A stretch of 64,000 nt of DNA from positions 1 through 64,000 of the forward strand of contig NZ_QKTO01000015.1 of the NCBI RefSeq assembly GCF_003234855.1, read 5' to 3'. Made by a program: the position numbers and the translations under genes. Each line of letters starts with the position of its first letter. The stretch's first letter is position 1. Below the pieces are notes generated by a model that saw nothing but the letters and a program-made list of their open reading frames with translations, searched no databases and was not told the origin of the DNA. Of this stretch, positions 1-8,637 are shown one piece after another. This stretch comes from Curtobacterium sp. MCBD17_032. GTDB taxonomy: Bacteria > Actinomycetota > Actinomycetes > Actinomycetales > Microbacteriaceae.

Positions 1-4
1 GTCG

Positions 5-2503
5 TTGCCCGCGCTCCCCCGCCGCACGCAGACCGACGCCGCGGGCAACGACGGTGCCGGCGAGGACGGCGACCGCGTCGCGCCGCGGACTTCCGCACCC
101 GGTGAGGACCTGCCCGGCGCACCCGACCCCCGCACCGAGACCCCCTCACGGGACGTCCCGGAGTCGGCGACCCTCGCCGGCGGCCTCGACCCGGCCTCCG
201 TCCCCGCAGCGGCCGCCGTGCCCGCAGCGGACTCCGCTCCGGCCGCACCCGTCGAGCTGACGGCCGACCTGGCGGAGCCGACCCGCGCCTCCCGGCCGAC
301 CGACACCGAGACGACCGGTTCGTCCGACGTGGCGACCACGGCCGTCACCGAGCCGGTCCCCGCGCCCGTCGACGAGTGGATCCGCCAGCAGGTCGCCGAA
401 GGCCGTTGGTCGCAGCCGCACGACGTCCTCGGCCCGCACCCGGTCGAGGGCGGGACGAGCGTCCGCGTCGTCCGCCACCTGGCCACGGCGGTCCGGATCG
501 TCCGTCCGGACGGCGACGACGTCGAACTCCGCCACGAGGGCGAGGGCGTCTGGGCCGGTGCCACCGCCGGCGAGCTCGGCCGCTACCGCGTCGAGGCGGA
601 CTACGAGGACGACGCGACCTGGACCACCGACGACGCGTACCGGTTCGCCCCGACGCTCGGCGAACTCGACCTGCACCTGTTCGGCGAGGGCCGCGACGAG
701 CAGCTCTGGCACCACCTCGGCGCCCACGTGCAGACCGTGGACGACGTCGAGGGCGTGGCCTTCGCCGTCTGGGCACCGCGCGCCACCGCCGTCCGTGTGA
801 TCGGCGACTTCGAGGGGTGGGAGGGCCGCACGACCGCGATGCGCCGCCTCAACGACCTCGGCGTCTGGGAGCTGTTCTGGCCCGGCGCCCTCGAGGGCCA
901 GCGGTACAAGTTCCAGATCCTCACCGACAGCGGCTGGGTGGAACGGGCGGACCCGTTCGCCCGGCGCACCGAGGTCCCGCCGCTCACCGCCTCCGTCATC
1001 ACGAGCGCCCACCACACCTGGTCGGAGGGCGACGACCGCTGGATGGCCGAACGCGCCGCGTCCACCACACACGACCGGCCGATGAGCATCTACGAGGTGC
1101 ACCTCGGCTCGTGGCGCCCCGGTCTCAGCTACCGCGAGGTCGCGGACGACCTCATCGGACACGTCCAGTACACCGGCTTCACCCACGTGGAGTTCCTGCC
1201 GCTCGCCGAGCACCCGTTCGGTGGCTCGTGGGGCTACCAGGTCACCGGGTACTACTCGCCGACCGCGCGCTTCGGTTCCCCCGACGACCTGCGGTACCTG
1301 ATCGACCGGCTGCACTCGGCCGGCATCGGCGTCATCATGGACTGGGTCCCCGGGCACTTCCCGAAGGACGAGTGGGCGCTGGCGAAGTTCGACGGCTACG
1401 CACTGTTCGAGCACCCGGACCCCCGTCGCGGCGAGCAGCTCGACTGGGGCACCTACGTGTTCGACTTCGGGCAGCCGCAGGTGCGGAACTTCCTCGTCGC
1501 GAACGCGCTGTACTGGCTCGAGGAGTTCCACATCGACGGCCTCCGCGTCGACGCCGTGGCTTCGATGCTGTACCTCGACTACTCCCGCACCGAGTGGCTG
1601 CCGAACATCCACGGCGGCCGCGAGAACCTCGAGGCGATCACGCTCCTGCAGGAGACGAACGCCACGGCGTACAAGCGCTACCCCGGCATCGTGATGATCG
1701 CCGAGGAGAGCACCTCGTGGCCGGGCGTCACGCAGCCGACGAGCGCGGGCGGGCTCGGGTTCGGGCAGAAGTGGAACATGGGCTGGATGCACGACACGCT
1801 CCAGTACATCGAGCGCGACCCGGCGTACCGCAGCTACCACCACGACGAGATCACGTTCTCGTTCGTGTACGCGTTCAGCGAGCAGTTCACCCTGCCGATC
1901 AGCCACGACGAGGTCGTGCACGGCAAGGGCTCCCTGTACGGCAAGATGCCCGGCGACGAGTGGCAGAAGCTCGCCAACGTCCGCGCCTACCTGGCGTTCA
2001 TGTGGGCACACCCGGGCAAGCAGCTGCTCTTCATGGGCCAGGAGTTCGCCCAACCCAGCGAGTGGAGCGAGGCGAACGGACTCGACTGGTGGCTCCTCGA
2101 CGACCCGGGCCACCGCGGCGTGCAGGACCTGGTCGCCGAGCTGAACCGTGTCTACAAGGAGAACCCGGCGCTCTGGACGCACGACGCCACGCCGGACGGC
2201 TTCGAGTGGCTCGAGGGCGGGGACGCTCCGCACTCGACGCTCGGCTTCCTGCGCAAGGCCGGGGACGAGCGCATGGCGGTGTTCGTCAACTTCTCCGGCG
2301 TCCCAGTCGAGCACCGCTTCGGGCTGCCGACCGCGGGGACGTGGAACGAGGTGCTCAACACCGACGCGTCGGCCTACGGCGGCTCCGGCGTCGGCAACCT
2401 CGGCGCGGTGCAGGCTGAGGACGTCCCGTGGGCGGGCCGACCCGCCTCCGCGAACCTCGTGGTGCCGCCGCTCGGCGCGGTCTGGCTGCGGCTCGCGGAG
2501 TAG
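5..2503 (+). CDS. glgB: 1,4-alpha-glucan branching enzyme GlgB (5' end uncertain)
   Basis: Makes the alpha-1,6 branches of glycogen by cutting alpha-1,4 chains and moving them (GH13 family, cytoplasm). Seen: the GH13 region with [10 protein letters not shown] (nucleophile Asp near residue 516), MIAEEST (acid/base Glu near 567) and [16 protein letters not shown], preceded by a CBM48-like domain ([19 protein letters not shown]). The reading frame is open to the first bases of the window, so the TTG at position 5 is only the first possible start inside it; the gene may begin upstream. The first ~120 residues are rich in Ala, Pro, Thr and Asp and look disordered; the conserved part begins near [14 protein letters not shown]. 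At 832 residues it is about 100 longer than usual. It converges on ybbN. Confidence 0.96.
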   Translation: MPALPRRTQTDAAGNDGAGEDGDRVAPRTSAPGEDLPGAPDPRTETPSRDVPESATLAGGLDPASVPAAAAVPAADSAPAAPVELTADLAEPTRASRPTDTETTGSSDVATTAVTEPVPAPVDEWIRQQVAEGRWSQPHDVLGPHPVEGGTSVRVVRHLATAVRIVRPDGDDVELRHEGEGVWAGATAGELGRYRVEADYEDDATWTTDDAYRFAPTLGELDLHLFGEGRDEQLWHHLGAHVQTVDDVEGVAFAVWAPRATAVRVIGDFEGWEGRTTAMRRLNDLGVWELFWPGALEGQRYKFQILTDSGWVERADPFARRTEVPPLTASVITSAHHTWSEGDDRWMAERAASTTHDRPMSIYEVHLGSWRPGLSYREVADDLIGHVQYTGFTHVEFLPLAEHPFGGSWGYQVTGYYSPTARFGSPDDLRYLIDRLHSAGIGVIMDWVPGHFPKDEWALAKFDGYALFEHPDPRRGEQLDWGTYVFDFGQPQVRNFLVANALYWLEEFHIDGLRVDAVASMLYLDYSRTEWLPNIHGGRENLEAITLLQETNATAYKRYPGIVMIAEESTSWPGVTQPTSAGGLGFGQKWNMGWMHDTLQYIERDPAYRSYHHDEITFSFVYAFSEQFTLPISHDEVVHGKGSLYGKMPGDEWQKLANVRAYLAFMWAHPGKQLLFMGQEFAQPSEWSEANGLDWWLLDDPGHRGVQDLVAELNRVYKENPALWTHDATPDGFEWLEGGDAPHSTLGFLRKAGDERMAVFVNFSGVPVEHRFGLPTAGTWNEVLNTDASAYGGSGVGNLGAVQAEDVPWAGRPASANLVVPPLGAVWLRLAE

Positions 2504-2509
2504 CGCGAC

Positions 2510-2558
2510 GACGGACGGGGAGGCCCGGTACCAGCTGGTACCGGGCCTCCCGTCCGTC
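2510..2558. terminator. Long hairpin, copy A of the GGGAGGCC family
   Basis: Near-perfect inverted repeat: arms of about 22 bases (2510-2532 and 2537-2558), centre AGCT, one extra G in the left arm. It lies seven bases after the glgB stop and faces the end of ybbN, so it probably ends transcription in both directions. Bases 2518-2558 are identical to 41112-41152 behind the TerC-family gene. Confidence 0.8.
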
Positions 2559-2566
2559 ATGGCGCA

Positions 2567-2662
2567 CGCCGCCGGTCCTGCGGAACGCCGCCGGTTGCGC
2601 AGAACGCCGCCGGATCCGGCGGCGTTCTGTCGGTCCGGCGGCGTTTCAGCGTGACGGTGGCG
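2567..2662. repeat. Palindromic array with 19-nt period
   Basis: CGCCGCCGG occurs at 2567, 2586 and 2605, and its complement CCGGCGGCG at 2616 and 2635, with a 7-of-9 match at 2654. Every step is exactly 19 bases and the array is symmetric about 2614/2615. The centre, 2600-2629, is a perfect 30-bp palindrome. The array fills the gap between hairpin A and the ybbN stop codon. Function unknown; it could be a nucleic-acid secondary structure or a protein-binding array. Confidence 0.75.
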
Positions 2663-2674
2663 TCTCGACGTGGC

Positions 2675-3682
2675 TCAGTACAGGGCGTTGGCGAGCCGCC
2701 GACGTGCCGCCACGACGCGCAGGTCGTCCGAGCCGATGAGCTCGAAGTACTCGACGAGACGGACCCGGAGCGCTTCGCGGTCCGCACCGAAGACGGTCGG
2801 GACGAGGTCGAGCAGCCGGCCGAACGCGTCCTCGACGTGGCCGCCGCTGACGTCGAGGTCGGCGACGGCGAGCTGCGCGGCGACGTCGCGCTGGTCGGCA
2901 CCCGCTGCCGCACGGATCTCGTCCGCGGTCCGGCCGGACAGCCGGTCGAGGAGCGACACCTGCGCCAGCCCGGCGACGGCCATCTGGTCGTGCGGGTCCT
3001 GCAGGATCGCGGTCCGGTACTCGGCGATCGCGGCGGCGTAGTCCCCGCGCTCGATCGCGTCGTAGGCGGCCTGGTGGTGCGGGGGCAACGGCTCCGGCTC
3101 CGGCTCACCCTGCTCGGCACCGTCGGGCAGGCCATCGGCACCGTCGACCTGCACGCGACCGGCGACGCCGTTCTGCTCGGCGGCCTGGAGGACCTGCTCG
3201 AAGACGTCGCGGACCTCGGCCTCCGGCAGCGCCCCGACGAACAGCCCGAGCGGACGACCGCCGATCACGGCGGCGACCGTCGGGATCGACTGCGCCTGGA
3301 AGGCCTGGACCAGCTGGGGGTTGGTGTCCGCGTCGACCTTGGTGAGCACGATCCGGCCGGCGTACTCCTCGGTCAGCCGCTCGAGCACCGGGGAGAGCTG
3401 CTTGCACGGCCCGCACCACTCGGCCCAGATGTCCACGATGACCGGGACCACCGTGGACAGCTGCACGACGTCCTGGAAGCCCTGGTCCGTGACGTCGATC
3501 ACGAGCGACGGGACGCTGACGGCGCTGTCCGCCTGACCGGCACCGGCGGGCGCGGGCGATCCCGCACCGGCTGCGGCACCGGCGGTCGGTGCGGCCGACT
3601 GCGGTCGCTGCGCCCGGTCGACCAGGGACGAGAGATCGACCGCTCCGCGCAGGCTGGACGGGGTCGGGGGGACGTTGGTCAT
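2675..3682 (-). CDS. ybbN: Thioredoxin-domain/TPR co-chaperone, YbbN (CnoX) type
   Basis: Cytoplasmic protein of 335 residues. After a flexible Ala/Pro-rich stretch (~residues 30-55) comes a thioredoxin fold with an intact WCGPCK motif (Cys90, Cys93), then a C-terminal half of TPR-like helices (AAYDAIERGDYAAAIAEYRTAI). This order is that of YbbN/CnoX, which in other bacteria protects clients from over-oxidation and hands them to chaperonin or DnaK; chaperone function here is by family only. Some family members have lost the CxxC; this one keeps it. The ATG overlaps the stop of the upstream membrane-protein gene (ATGA), so the two are translationally coupled. Confidence 0.93.
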   Translation of the reverse strand: MTNVPPTPSSLRGAVDLSSLVDRAQRPQSAAPTAGAAAGAGSPAPAGAGQADSAVSVPSLVIDVTDQGFQDVVQLSTVVPVIVDIWAEWCGPCKQLSPVLERLTEEYAGRIVLTKVDADTNPQLVQAFQAQSIPTVAAVIGGRPLGLFVGALPEAEVRDVFEQVLQAAEQNGVAGRVQVDGADGLPDGAEQGEPEPEPLPPHHQAAYDAIERGDYAAAIAEYRTAILQDPHDQMAVAGLAQVSLLDRLSGRTADEIRAAAGADQRDVAAQLAVADLDVSGGHVEDAFGRLLDLVPTVFGADREALRVRLVEYFELIGSDDLRVVAARRRLANALY

Positions 3683-5424
3683 TGCACCTCACTAGCTGCG
3701 ATCAGGCCCTGAGTGAACCCGAGGAGTTCTATCTTGTCGTCCGAACCCACCGGGGGCACGGAGAAGAGCAGCTGGACGCCGTACGTCGCAGTCACGCCCT
3801 TCGTGCTCGAGTCGACGCCGGACAGGGCCTTCACGGCGCCCTCGGTGTTGACCTTCGCCCCGGCGGCCGTCGGCGTCACCGTCTCGACCTCGTTGAGGTC
3901 GACCGAGACGAGCGCGCCCGCGGTGTTCGTCGCGAGGGCCAGTGCGGTGTCGTCCGGGATCTCGGAGGAGTACTCGATGTCGGCCGTGTCGGGCAGTGCC
4001 TTCGCCTTCTCGTCCTTGTACGACTTGCCGATCCGCGTGCGGAGGTCGTCGCCGTCGCCCGCGAACAGGTCGGCGGAGGGGCTCTCGGCGTCCTTCGACA
4101 GGATGTCGGCGTAGGCCGCGGCCACCTCGTCCGGAGCGAGCGCGAGGAGCTTCGAGTCCGGGGCGAGCTGCGCGGCGCCGACCGCGGTCGGGGCGAGCGA
4201 CGGCAGCTGTGCGTCCGCCTCGAGCGAAACGGCGTACTCCACCTTGTAGTCGGAACGGGCGTCCTGCTGCACGAGCGTCAGTGCCTGCGGAGCGGTCTGC
4301 TCGTCGGTGCAGTCCGCTGCGACGACCGCGAAGACGGTCCGCGGCCACGTGTCCGTCTGCTGCGGCAGCGCGACGCAGACGTCGTCGGCCGCGATCGCCG
4401 GCAACGCCTTGGCGTCCGCGTCGGCGTCACGGATGGCGTAGTTCGCCTTGCGGAGTTCCAGGGCCGGGCCGGCGAAGCGCGTCTCCGCGAGCTCGGCGTC
4501 CGTGTCGGCGTCCGCCTTCTCCGCCACCGTCGCGACGCGGGACACGATCCGTGCGATCTGCTGCTTCGTGGCGGCCGTGGTCGGGGTGACGGCCGCGCCA
4601 CCGGTCGCCGTCGCGGTCGGCGTGGGGGTCGCGCCCGCGTCGCCGCCGCCCTGCGGCCAGTACTCCGATGAGCAACCACTCAGCACGAGCGCACCGGCGA
4701 CGAGCACCGGCACGGCGACGAACGACCGACGGCCGCGACGGCTCCGCGCCGGCACCTGGGCGCCGGCGGCCGCGGCACGACGGGAGGCCCGGACACGCGG
4801 CGGCCGCCCGCCCCCGCTCCGACGACGCGGACCGCGGGACCGACGCTGGTGCAGGAACGCCCAGACGAGGAGGACGACACCACCGAGCACGAACAGCCCG
4901 CCGACGGTCAGGAGCGGCCCGACCGACGGCGTCGCGGTGTCCCGCGGCCACGTGACGGAGATGTCCGACGGCGCAGGGTCCGACCCGTCCGATGCGACCA
5001 CGAGGGACACGTCCGCCGGCAGCCGCACGGTGAACTGGCGGGCGTCGTCGTACTCCTGGTACCAGAGGTCGCTGCCGCGCGGGTCCGGCACCTCGGTGGC
5101 CGTCCCGGTCGTCCGGGCGCGGAGCGTGCCCGCTTCGGCGTCGTAGCGCAGGGTCGCGTGAGCGGCGTCACCCACCCAGGCGTCGACGTCGGAGGTCTTG
5201 CCGTACGCGGCGAAGACCTCGCCGGTGCCGGAGACGTTGATGCGTTGGTACCCGGGGTTCGCGTTGAGCACGCTGCCGGGGATCACGGTCACCGGGGCGG
5301 AGGCCGTCCCGCTGGTCGCGGCGACGATCGAGGACGGGGGCGCGAACACCGTCCGCTGCCCGACGCCGAGACCGACGAGGAGCACCCCGATGACGAAGCT
5401 GACGATCGCCAGGACGAACCGCAC
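3679..5424 (-). CDS. Membrane-anchored protein of unknown function, coupled to ybbN
   Basis: No family recognised. The GTG at 5424 is chosen because a GGAGGGAG ribosome site precedes it and the protein then starts with a membrane helix (VRFVLAIVSFVIGVLLVGLG). Layout over 581 residues: TM1 (~1-22), an extracytoplasmic domain to ~175, TM2 (LLTVGGLFVLGGVVLLVWAF), a short very basic loop, TM3 ending LVAGALVLSGCSSEYW, then a large outside domain of about 300 residues. The third helix looks exactly like a lipoprotein signal (LSGC), as if a membrane protein and a lipoprotein had fused; the frame is unbroken across the joint. The stop overlaps the ybbN start by ATGA, so the products may work together. 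Confidence 0.8.
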   Translation of the reverse strand: MRFVLAIVSFVIGVLLVGLGVGQRTVFAPPSSIVAATSGTASAPVTVIPGSVLNANPGYQRINVSGTGEVFAAYGKTSDVDAWVGDAAHATLRYDAEAGTLRARTTGTATEVPDPRGSDLWYQEYDDARQFTVRLPADVSLVVASDGSDPAPSDISVTWPRDTATPSVGPLLTVGGLFVLGGVVLLVWAFLHQRRSRGPRRRSGGGRPPRVRASRRAAAAGAQVPARSRRGRRSFVAVPVLVAGALVLSGCSSEYWPQGGGDAGATPTPTATATGGAAVTPTTAATKQQIARIVSRVATVAEKADADTDAELAETRFAGPALELRKANYAIRDADADAKALPAIAADDVCVALPQQTDTWPRTVFAVVAADCTDEQTAPQALTLVQQDARSDYKVEYAVSLEADAQLPSLAPTAVGAAQLAPDSKLLALAPDEVAAAYADILSKDAESPSADLFAGDGDDLRTRIGKSYKDEKAKALPDTADIEYSSEIPDDTALALATNTAGALVSVDLNEVETVTPTAAGAKVNTEGAVKALSGVDSSTKGVTATYGVQLLFSVPPVGSDDKIELLGFTQGLIAASEVQ

Positions 5425-5565
5425 GGACTCTCTCCCTCCGCGCCGGGGTGGGGTGGACGGCGCGCGAAACAACGGTCCAGGGTACCCAGGACAGCTGTGA
5501 GGCGCATCCCTCGGGCGCGGTCCGGACCAGGTCGCTGTCTCCAGGGGCAGACCTGGACACACCAC

Positions 5566-5571
5566 TACACT
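5566..5571 (+). promoter_or_regulatory. Probable -10 element for the long DivIVA-like gene
   Basis: TACACT about 50 bases before the GTG at 5622, in the divergent gap with the membrane-protein gene. No convincing -35. An AGGGAG ribosome site (5610-5615) sits six bases before the start, so this transcript is leadered, unlike many others in the window. Confidence 0.45.
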
Positions 5572-5621
5572 CGGGGTCCGGACCGCACGGGGTGGTCCGG
5601 GACGACCACAGGGAGCGACGC

Positions 5622-7478
5622 GTGGCGAACGACGAGGCAGAGTTCGGGACCGAACTGCGGGGCTACCGCAAGGACGAGGTCGACCGTGCTCTGAACGACC
5701 TCCGCCGTGAGCTCATCAAGTCGAACACCGACCGGGCCGAGGCGGCGAAGGAGATCCGCCTGCTGCAGTCCCGCGTCTCCGACCTGCAGGGCGAACTGGA
5801 CGAAGCCGGCACGCCGACGTACAGCGGTCTCGGCACCCGCCTCGAGTCGACCCTGCGGGTGGCCGAGGAGCAGTCGACCCGCCTCATCAGCCAGGCCGAC
5901 ATCGACGCCCAGCGACTCCGCGCGACCAGCCGGACCGAGGCCGAGCGGCTGCTGCGTGAGGCCCGGGACGAGGCGCACGACACGCTCGAGGACGCCCGCA
6001 CCCGCGCCACGAACGAGCTCTCCCGCGCCCGGGCCGAGTCGGCCGACACGGTGGAGCGGGCACGGGCCGAGGCCGGCATCCTCGTGCAGGACGCCCGGAA
6101 CGAGGCAGCCGCCGTCCGCGGGGCCGCCGTCACCGAGGCGGCCGAGGTCCGGTCGGTCGCGATCCGCGAGACGAACGCCCTCCGCGCCCAGGTGGAGCGC
6201 GAGGTCGCAGAACTCCGCGAACTCGCGCAGCGGGAGTCGGCAGCAGCCCGCCGTGCCGCCGCCGACCTCGACCGTGAGACCGAGCACCGCCGGAGTGTCT
6301 TCGAAGCCGACCAGACCCGTCGGCTCGAGGACCTCGAACGCGAGGAGACCACACGGCGCGAGGCCCTCGACCGCACCCTCGCCGAAGCGCGCACCGCCTG
6401 GGAGCGCGAACACGACGGAGCCCGGCAGGCCCTCGAACTCGAAGTCGAGACCGTACGCGCCGAACTCGCCGCCGAGGTCGACCGTCGCCGCGCTGAGCTC
6501 GCCGCGGAGGTCGACGACCGCCGACGCCAACTCGAGGAGGACCTCGCCGCCGTCCGTGCCGCATGGGACCGTGAGCTCGCCGGGGCCCGGACCGCGCTCG
6601 AGCAGGAGATGGAGGCTGCGCACGCACAGCTCCGTGTCGACACCGAGCAGACCGCGGCCGAGAACGCCCGCCGGGTGCAGGAGACGACGGACCGGATCGA
6701 GCGGGAGACCGCCGAACACCTCGACCGCATCCAGCGGGAGCGCGCCGAGGCCGAGGCAGCAGCGGAGCGTGCCGCCCGCGAGCACGAGAACGAGCTCGCC
6801 GCGCGCCGCGAGCGTGAGCACGCCGAGGTCGACACCGAGATCGCCGACCGACGCAGCGCCGAACTCGACGCGCTGTTCGCCGAGCGGACCGCCCTGCGGC
6901 AGGAGATCGACACGGCTCGCGCCGCGCTGGCACAGGAGGTCGACGAGGCCCGGGCGACCGTGGAGCGCGAGCGCGAGGACGCCCGCGTCGCGCTCGAGAC
7001 GGAGCTGGCCGCGCGACGTGACGACGCCGAGCAGGAGTACCTCGAACGACACCGCGCGACGGTGACCGAGACGCAGAAGTACCTCGATGAGGCGAACCTG
7101 CAGCTCGCCGAGGCAACCCGTCGCGCTGCGGCTGCACGCGAGACCGCCGACCGGCTCGAGCGGGAGGCCGCCGACGTCGCACGGCAGCAGGAGTCCGACG
7201 CGCAGGAACGCGCCGCCGACCTCGTCCGGGACGCCCAGGAGCGAGCACACCGCCTGGTGGCCGAGGCAGAAGAGCGGACGGCGCTGCTGTTGGCGGAGGC
7301 CGAGGACCGTCTCGCCGCCATCCGGACCGAACGGGAGGCCGTGGCCGGCTACCTCGAGAACCTGCGCGGCGTGCTCACGCACGCGGCCGGGGTCATCGAC
7401 GGGCAGGGAGCCGCTCGTCCGGCAGCAGACGGCGACACGCGAGCTCAGCTCGACACCGACGGCGACGCAGACCGCTGA
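5622..7478 (+). CDS. Long coiled-coil protein with DivIVA-like N-terminus
   Basis: 618 residues, nearly all charged heptad-type coiled coil rich in Glu, Arg and Ala. The first ~40 residues (FGTELRGYRKDEVDRALNDL) carry the GY..DEVD pattern of DivIVA-family N-termini, which in DivIVA bind membrane. The architecture recalls actinobacterial polar-growth scaffold proteins such as Scy and FilP; which one is not clear, so no symbol is given. The GTG at 5622 is preferred because AGGGAG precedes it and it places the conserved motif at the N-terminus; an earlier ATG at 5448 would add a stretch with no likeness to the family. The C-terminus (EDRLAAIRTEREAVAGYLEN) is also helical. Probably a filament-forming cell-shape or cytoskeletal protein. 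Confidence 0.82.
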   Translation: MANDEAEFGTELRGYRKDEVDRALNDLRRELIKSNTDRAEAAKEIRLLQSRVSDLQGELDEAGTPTYSGLGTRLESTLRVAEEQSTRLISQADIDAQRLRATSRTEAERLLREARDEAHDTLEDARTRATNELSRARAESADTVERARAEAGILVQDARNEAAAVRGAAVTEAAEVRSVAIRETNALRAQVEREVAELRELAQRESAAARRAAADLDRETEHRRSVFEADQTRRLEDLEREETTRREALDRTLAEARTAWEREHDGARQALELEVETVRAELAAEVDRRRAELAAEVDDRRRQLEEDLAAVRAAWDRELAGARTALEQEMEAAHAQLRVDTEQTAAENARRVQETTDRIERETAEHLDRIQRERAEAEAAAERAAREHENELAARREREHAEVDTEIADRRSAELDALFAERTALRQEIDTARAALAQEVDEARATVEREREDARVALETELAARRDDAEQEYLERHRATVTETQKYLDEANLQLAEATRRAAAARETADRLEREAADVARQQESDAQERAADLVRDAQERAHRLVAEAEERTALLLAEAEDRLAAIRTEREAVAGYLENLRGVLTHAAGVIDGQGAARPAADGDTRAQLDTDGDADR

Positions 7479-7479
7479 A

Positions 7480-7515
7480 CCGGTGGACACGTCCCGGCTG
7501 GGGCGTGTCCACCGG
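7480..7515. terminator. Bidirectional hairpin between convergent genes
   Basis: CCGGTGGACACG at 7480-7491 pairs with CGTGTCCACCGG at 7504-7515, 12 bp, around a GC-rich loop that can extend the pairing. It starts directly after the stop of the coiled-coil gene and faces the end of the hydrolase gene. Its sequence is unrelated to the GGGAGGCC family. Confidence 0.7.
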
Positions 7516-7522
7516 GCCGGGC

Positions 7523-8323
7523 CTACGCCGGATGGTGCGTGGGGAGGGGTGCGCTGCCCGGCACGACGAGGTCCGCGACGGCGTCGAGGACGATCCGCAC
7601 GTACTTCTCCCCGACCCACAGGTGCTTGGCGCCTGCCACCGGGACGACCCGGACGTCCGGAGCGATCGAGAACCGGCGGACAGCGTCGTCGGGCACGAGG
7701 AAGTCGTCGTGCTCCGGGACGAGTGCGACCACCGGCACGCCGACTCCCGACCACCGGGCGAGCTCGTCGTCGGTCGTCCGGTGCAACGGCGGGGACAGCA
7801 GGACGACACCGGCGACGTTCCCGGCTGCGACGTGCTCGAGCGCGTGCTTCAGGATGACCTCCGTGCCGAAGGACCACCCGACGAGCCACGGGGTCGGCAG
7901 GCCGCGCGACACGACCTGATCGACGGCGGCCCGGAGGTCGAACCCCTCGGAAACGCCGTCGCCGAAGACGCCCTCGGACGTCCCGCGCGGGGAGGTCACC
8001 GAACGGAAGTTGAACCGGAGGACGGCGATGTCGGCCAGGGCCGGCAGCCGGGCAGCGGCCTTCTTCAACACGTGCGAGTCCATGAACCCGTGCGCGGTGG
8101 GCAGCGGGTGCAGCGTCACGAGCGTGCCGCGGGCGGCCCGGTCGAGTGGCTCGACCAACTCCCCCACCAGGGTGAGGTGGTCGTCCGTGACGAGTTCCAC
8201 GTCCGTGCGACGCGCCGGCAGGACGCTCCCGGAGCGGATCTCCTCGCCGGCGGCCTGCGTGTCGGGGATCTGGGTGTCGGGGGTCCGCGTGTCGGGTTGG
8301 CCGTCCCGGTCGTCGATCGTCAT
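7523..8323 (-). CDS. Alpha/beta-hydrolase family protein
   Basis: 266 residues with the alpha/beta-hydrolase fold: nucleophile elbow VGWSFGTE (Ser151), later acid VALVPEHDDF and catalytic His in GAKHLW. An HPLP turn (LVTLHPLPTAHG) resembles dienelactone-hydrolase-like and dipeptidyl-peptidase-like small hydrolases; the substrate cannot be read. The start at 8323 is supported by ATGA overlap with the upstream small Cys/His protein. The N-terminus contains a small tandem repeat (TPDTQIPDTQ). Confidence 0.85.
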   Translation of the reverse strand: MTIDDRDGQPDTRTPDTQIPDTQAAGEEIRSGSVLPARRTDVELVTDDHLTLVGELVEPLDRAARGTLVTLHPLPTAHGFMDSHVLKKAAARLPALADIAVLRFNFRSVTSPRGTSEGVFGDGVSEGFDLRAAVDQVVSRGLPTPWLVGWSFGTEVILKHALEHVAAGNVAGVVLLSPPLHRTTDDELARWSGVGVPVVALVPEHDDFLVPDDAVRRFSIAPDVRVVPVAGAKHLWVGEKYVRIVLDAVADLVVPGSAPLPTHHPA

Positions 8324-8625
8324 GCGATGCTCCAGCAGTGGTGGTGCCAATGTCGACGGGCAGCGAGGTCAGCGGCGTCACCGAGCACCCCGTCCGCGCG
8401 CCACACGACGACGTGTGCGGTCCCGGGTTCGATCGTCGAGCCGCACCCCGGGCAGAGGTACTCCTTCTGCGCCGACGCCGCCGAGATCGGCTGCACGGAC
8501 CATTCACGGCCGCGTCGGAACTCGGTCCGGCGCCAACCGCCGAGCAGTCGGTCGAGCGCGGGTGCCTCGGACTCGTCGTCGTGACCACGGCCGCGCGGGC
8601 GCCGCGGCCGGTTGCTCCGCGGCAC
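8320..8625 (-). CDS. Small probable zinc-binding protein
   Basis: 101 residues, GTG start, no clear ribosome site. The second half holds CPGCGSTIEPGTAHVVVW then HWHHHCW: a CxxC pair and a His/Cys cluster typical of a small zinc site. The first half is basic (RPRRPRGRGHDD). Conserved small proteins of this look occur in actinobacteria, but I know no assigned function. Its stop overlaps the hydrolase start by four bases, suggesting coupled translation. Confidence 0.75.
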   Translation of the reverse strand: MPRSNRPRRPRGRGHDDESEAPALDRLLGGWRRTEFRRGREWSVQPISAASAQKEYLCPGCGSTIEPGTAHVVVWRADGVLGDAADLAARRHWHHHCWSIA

Positions 8626-8637
8626 CGCGATCGCCGA

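Noticed and set aside
146-2560. Very long open frame on the minus strand opposite glgB (804 codons)
   Set aside because: Shadow of high third-position GC in glgB; Arg/Val/Glu-rich without any domain, and it runs through hairpin A.
2567-2662. Repeated units as a CRISPR array
   Set aside because: Units are 9-19 bases, face each other symmetrically, have no unique spacers, and no cas genes exist.
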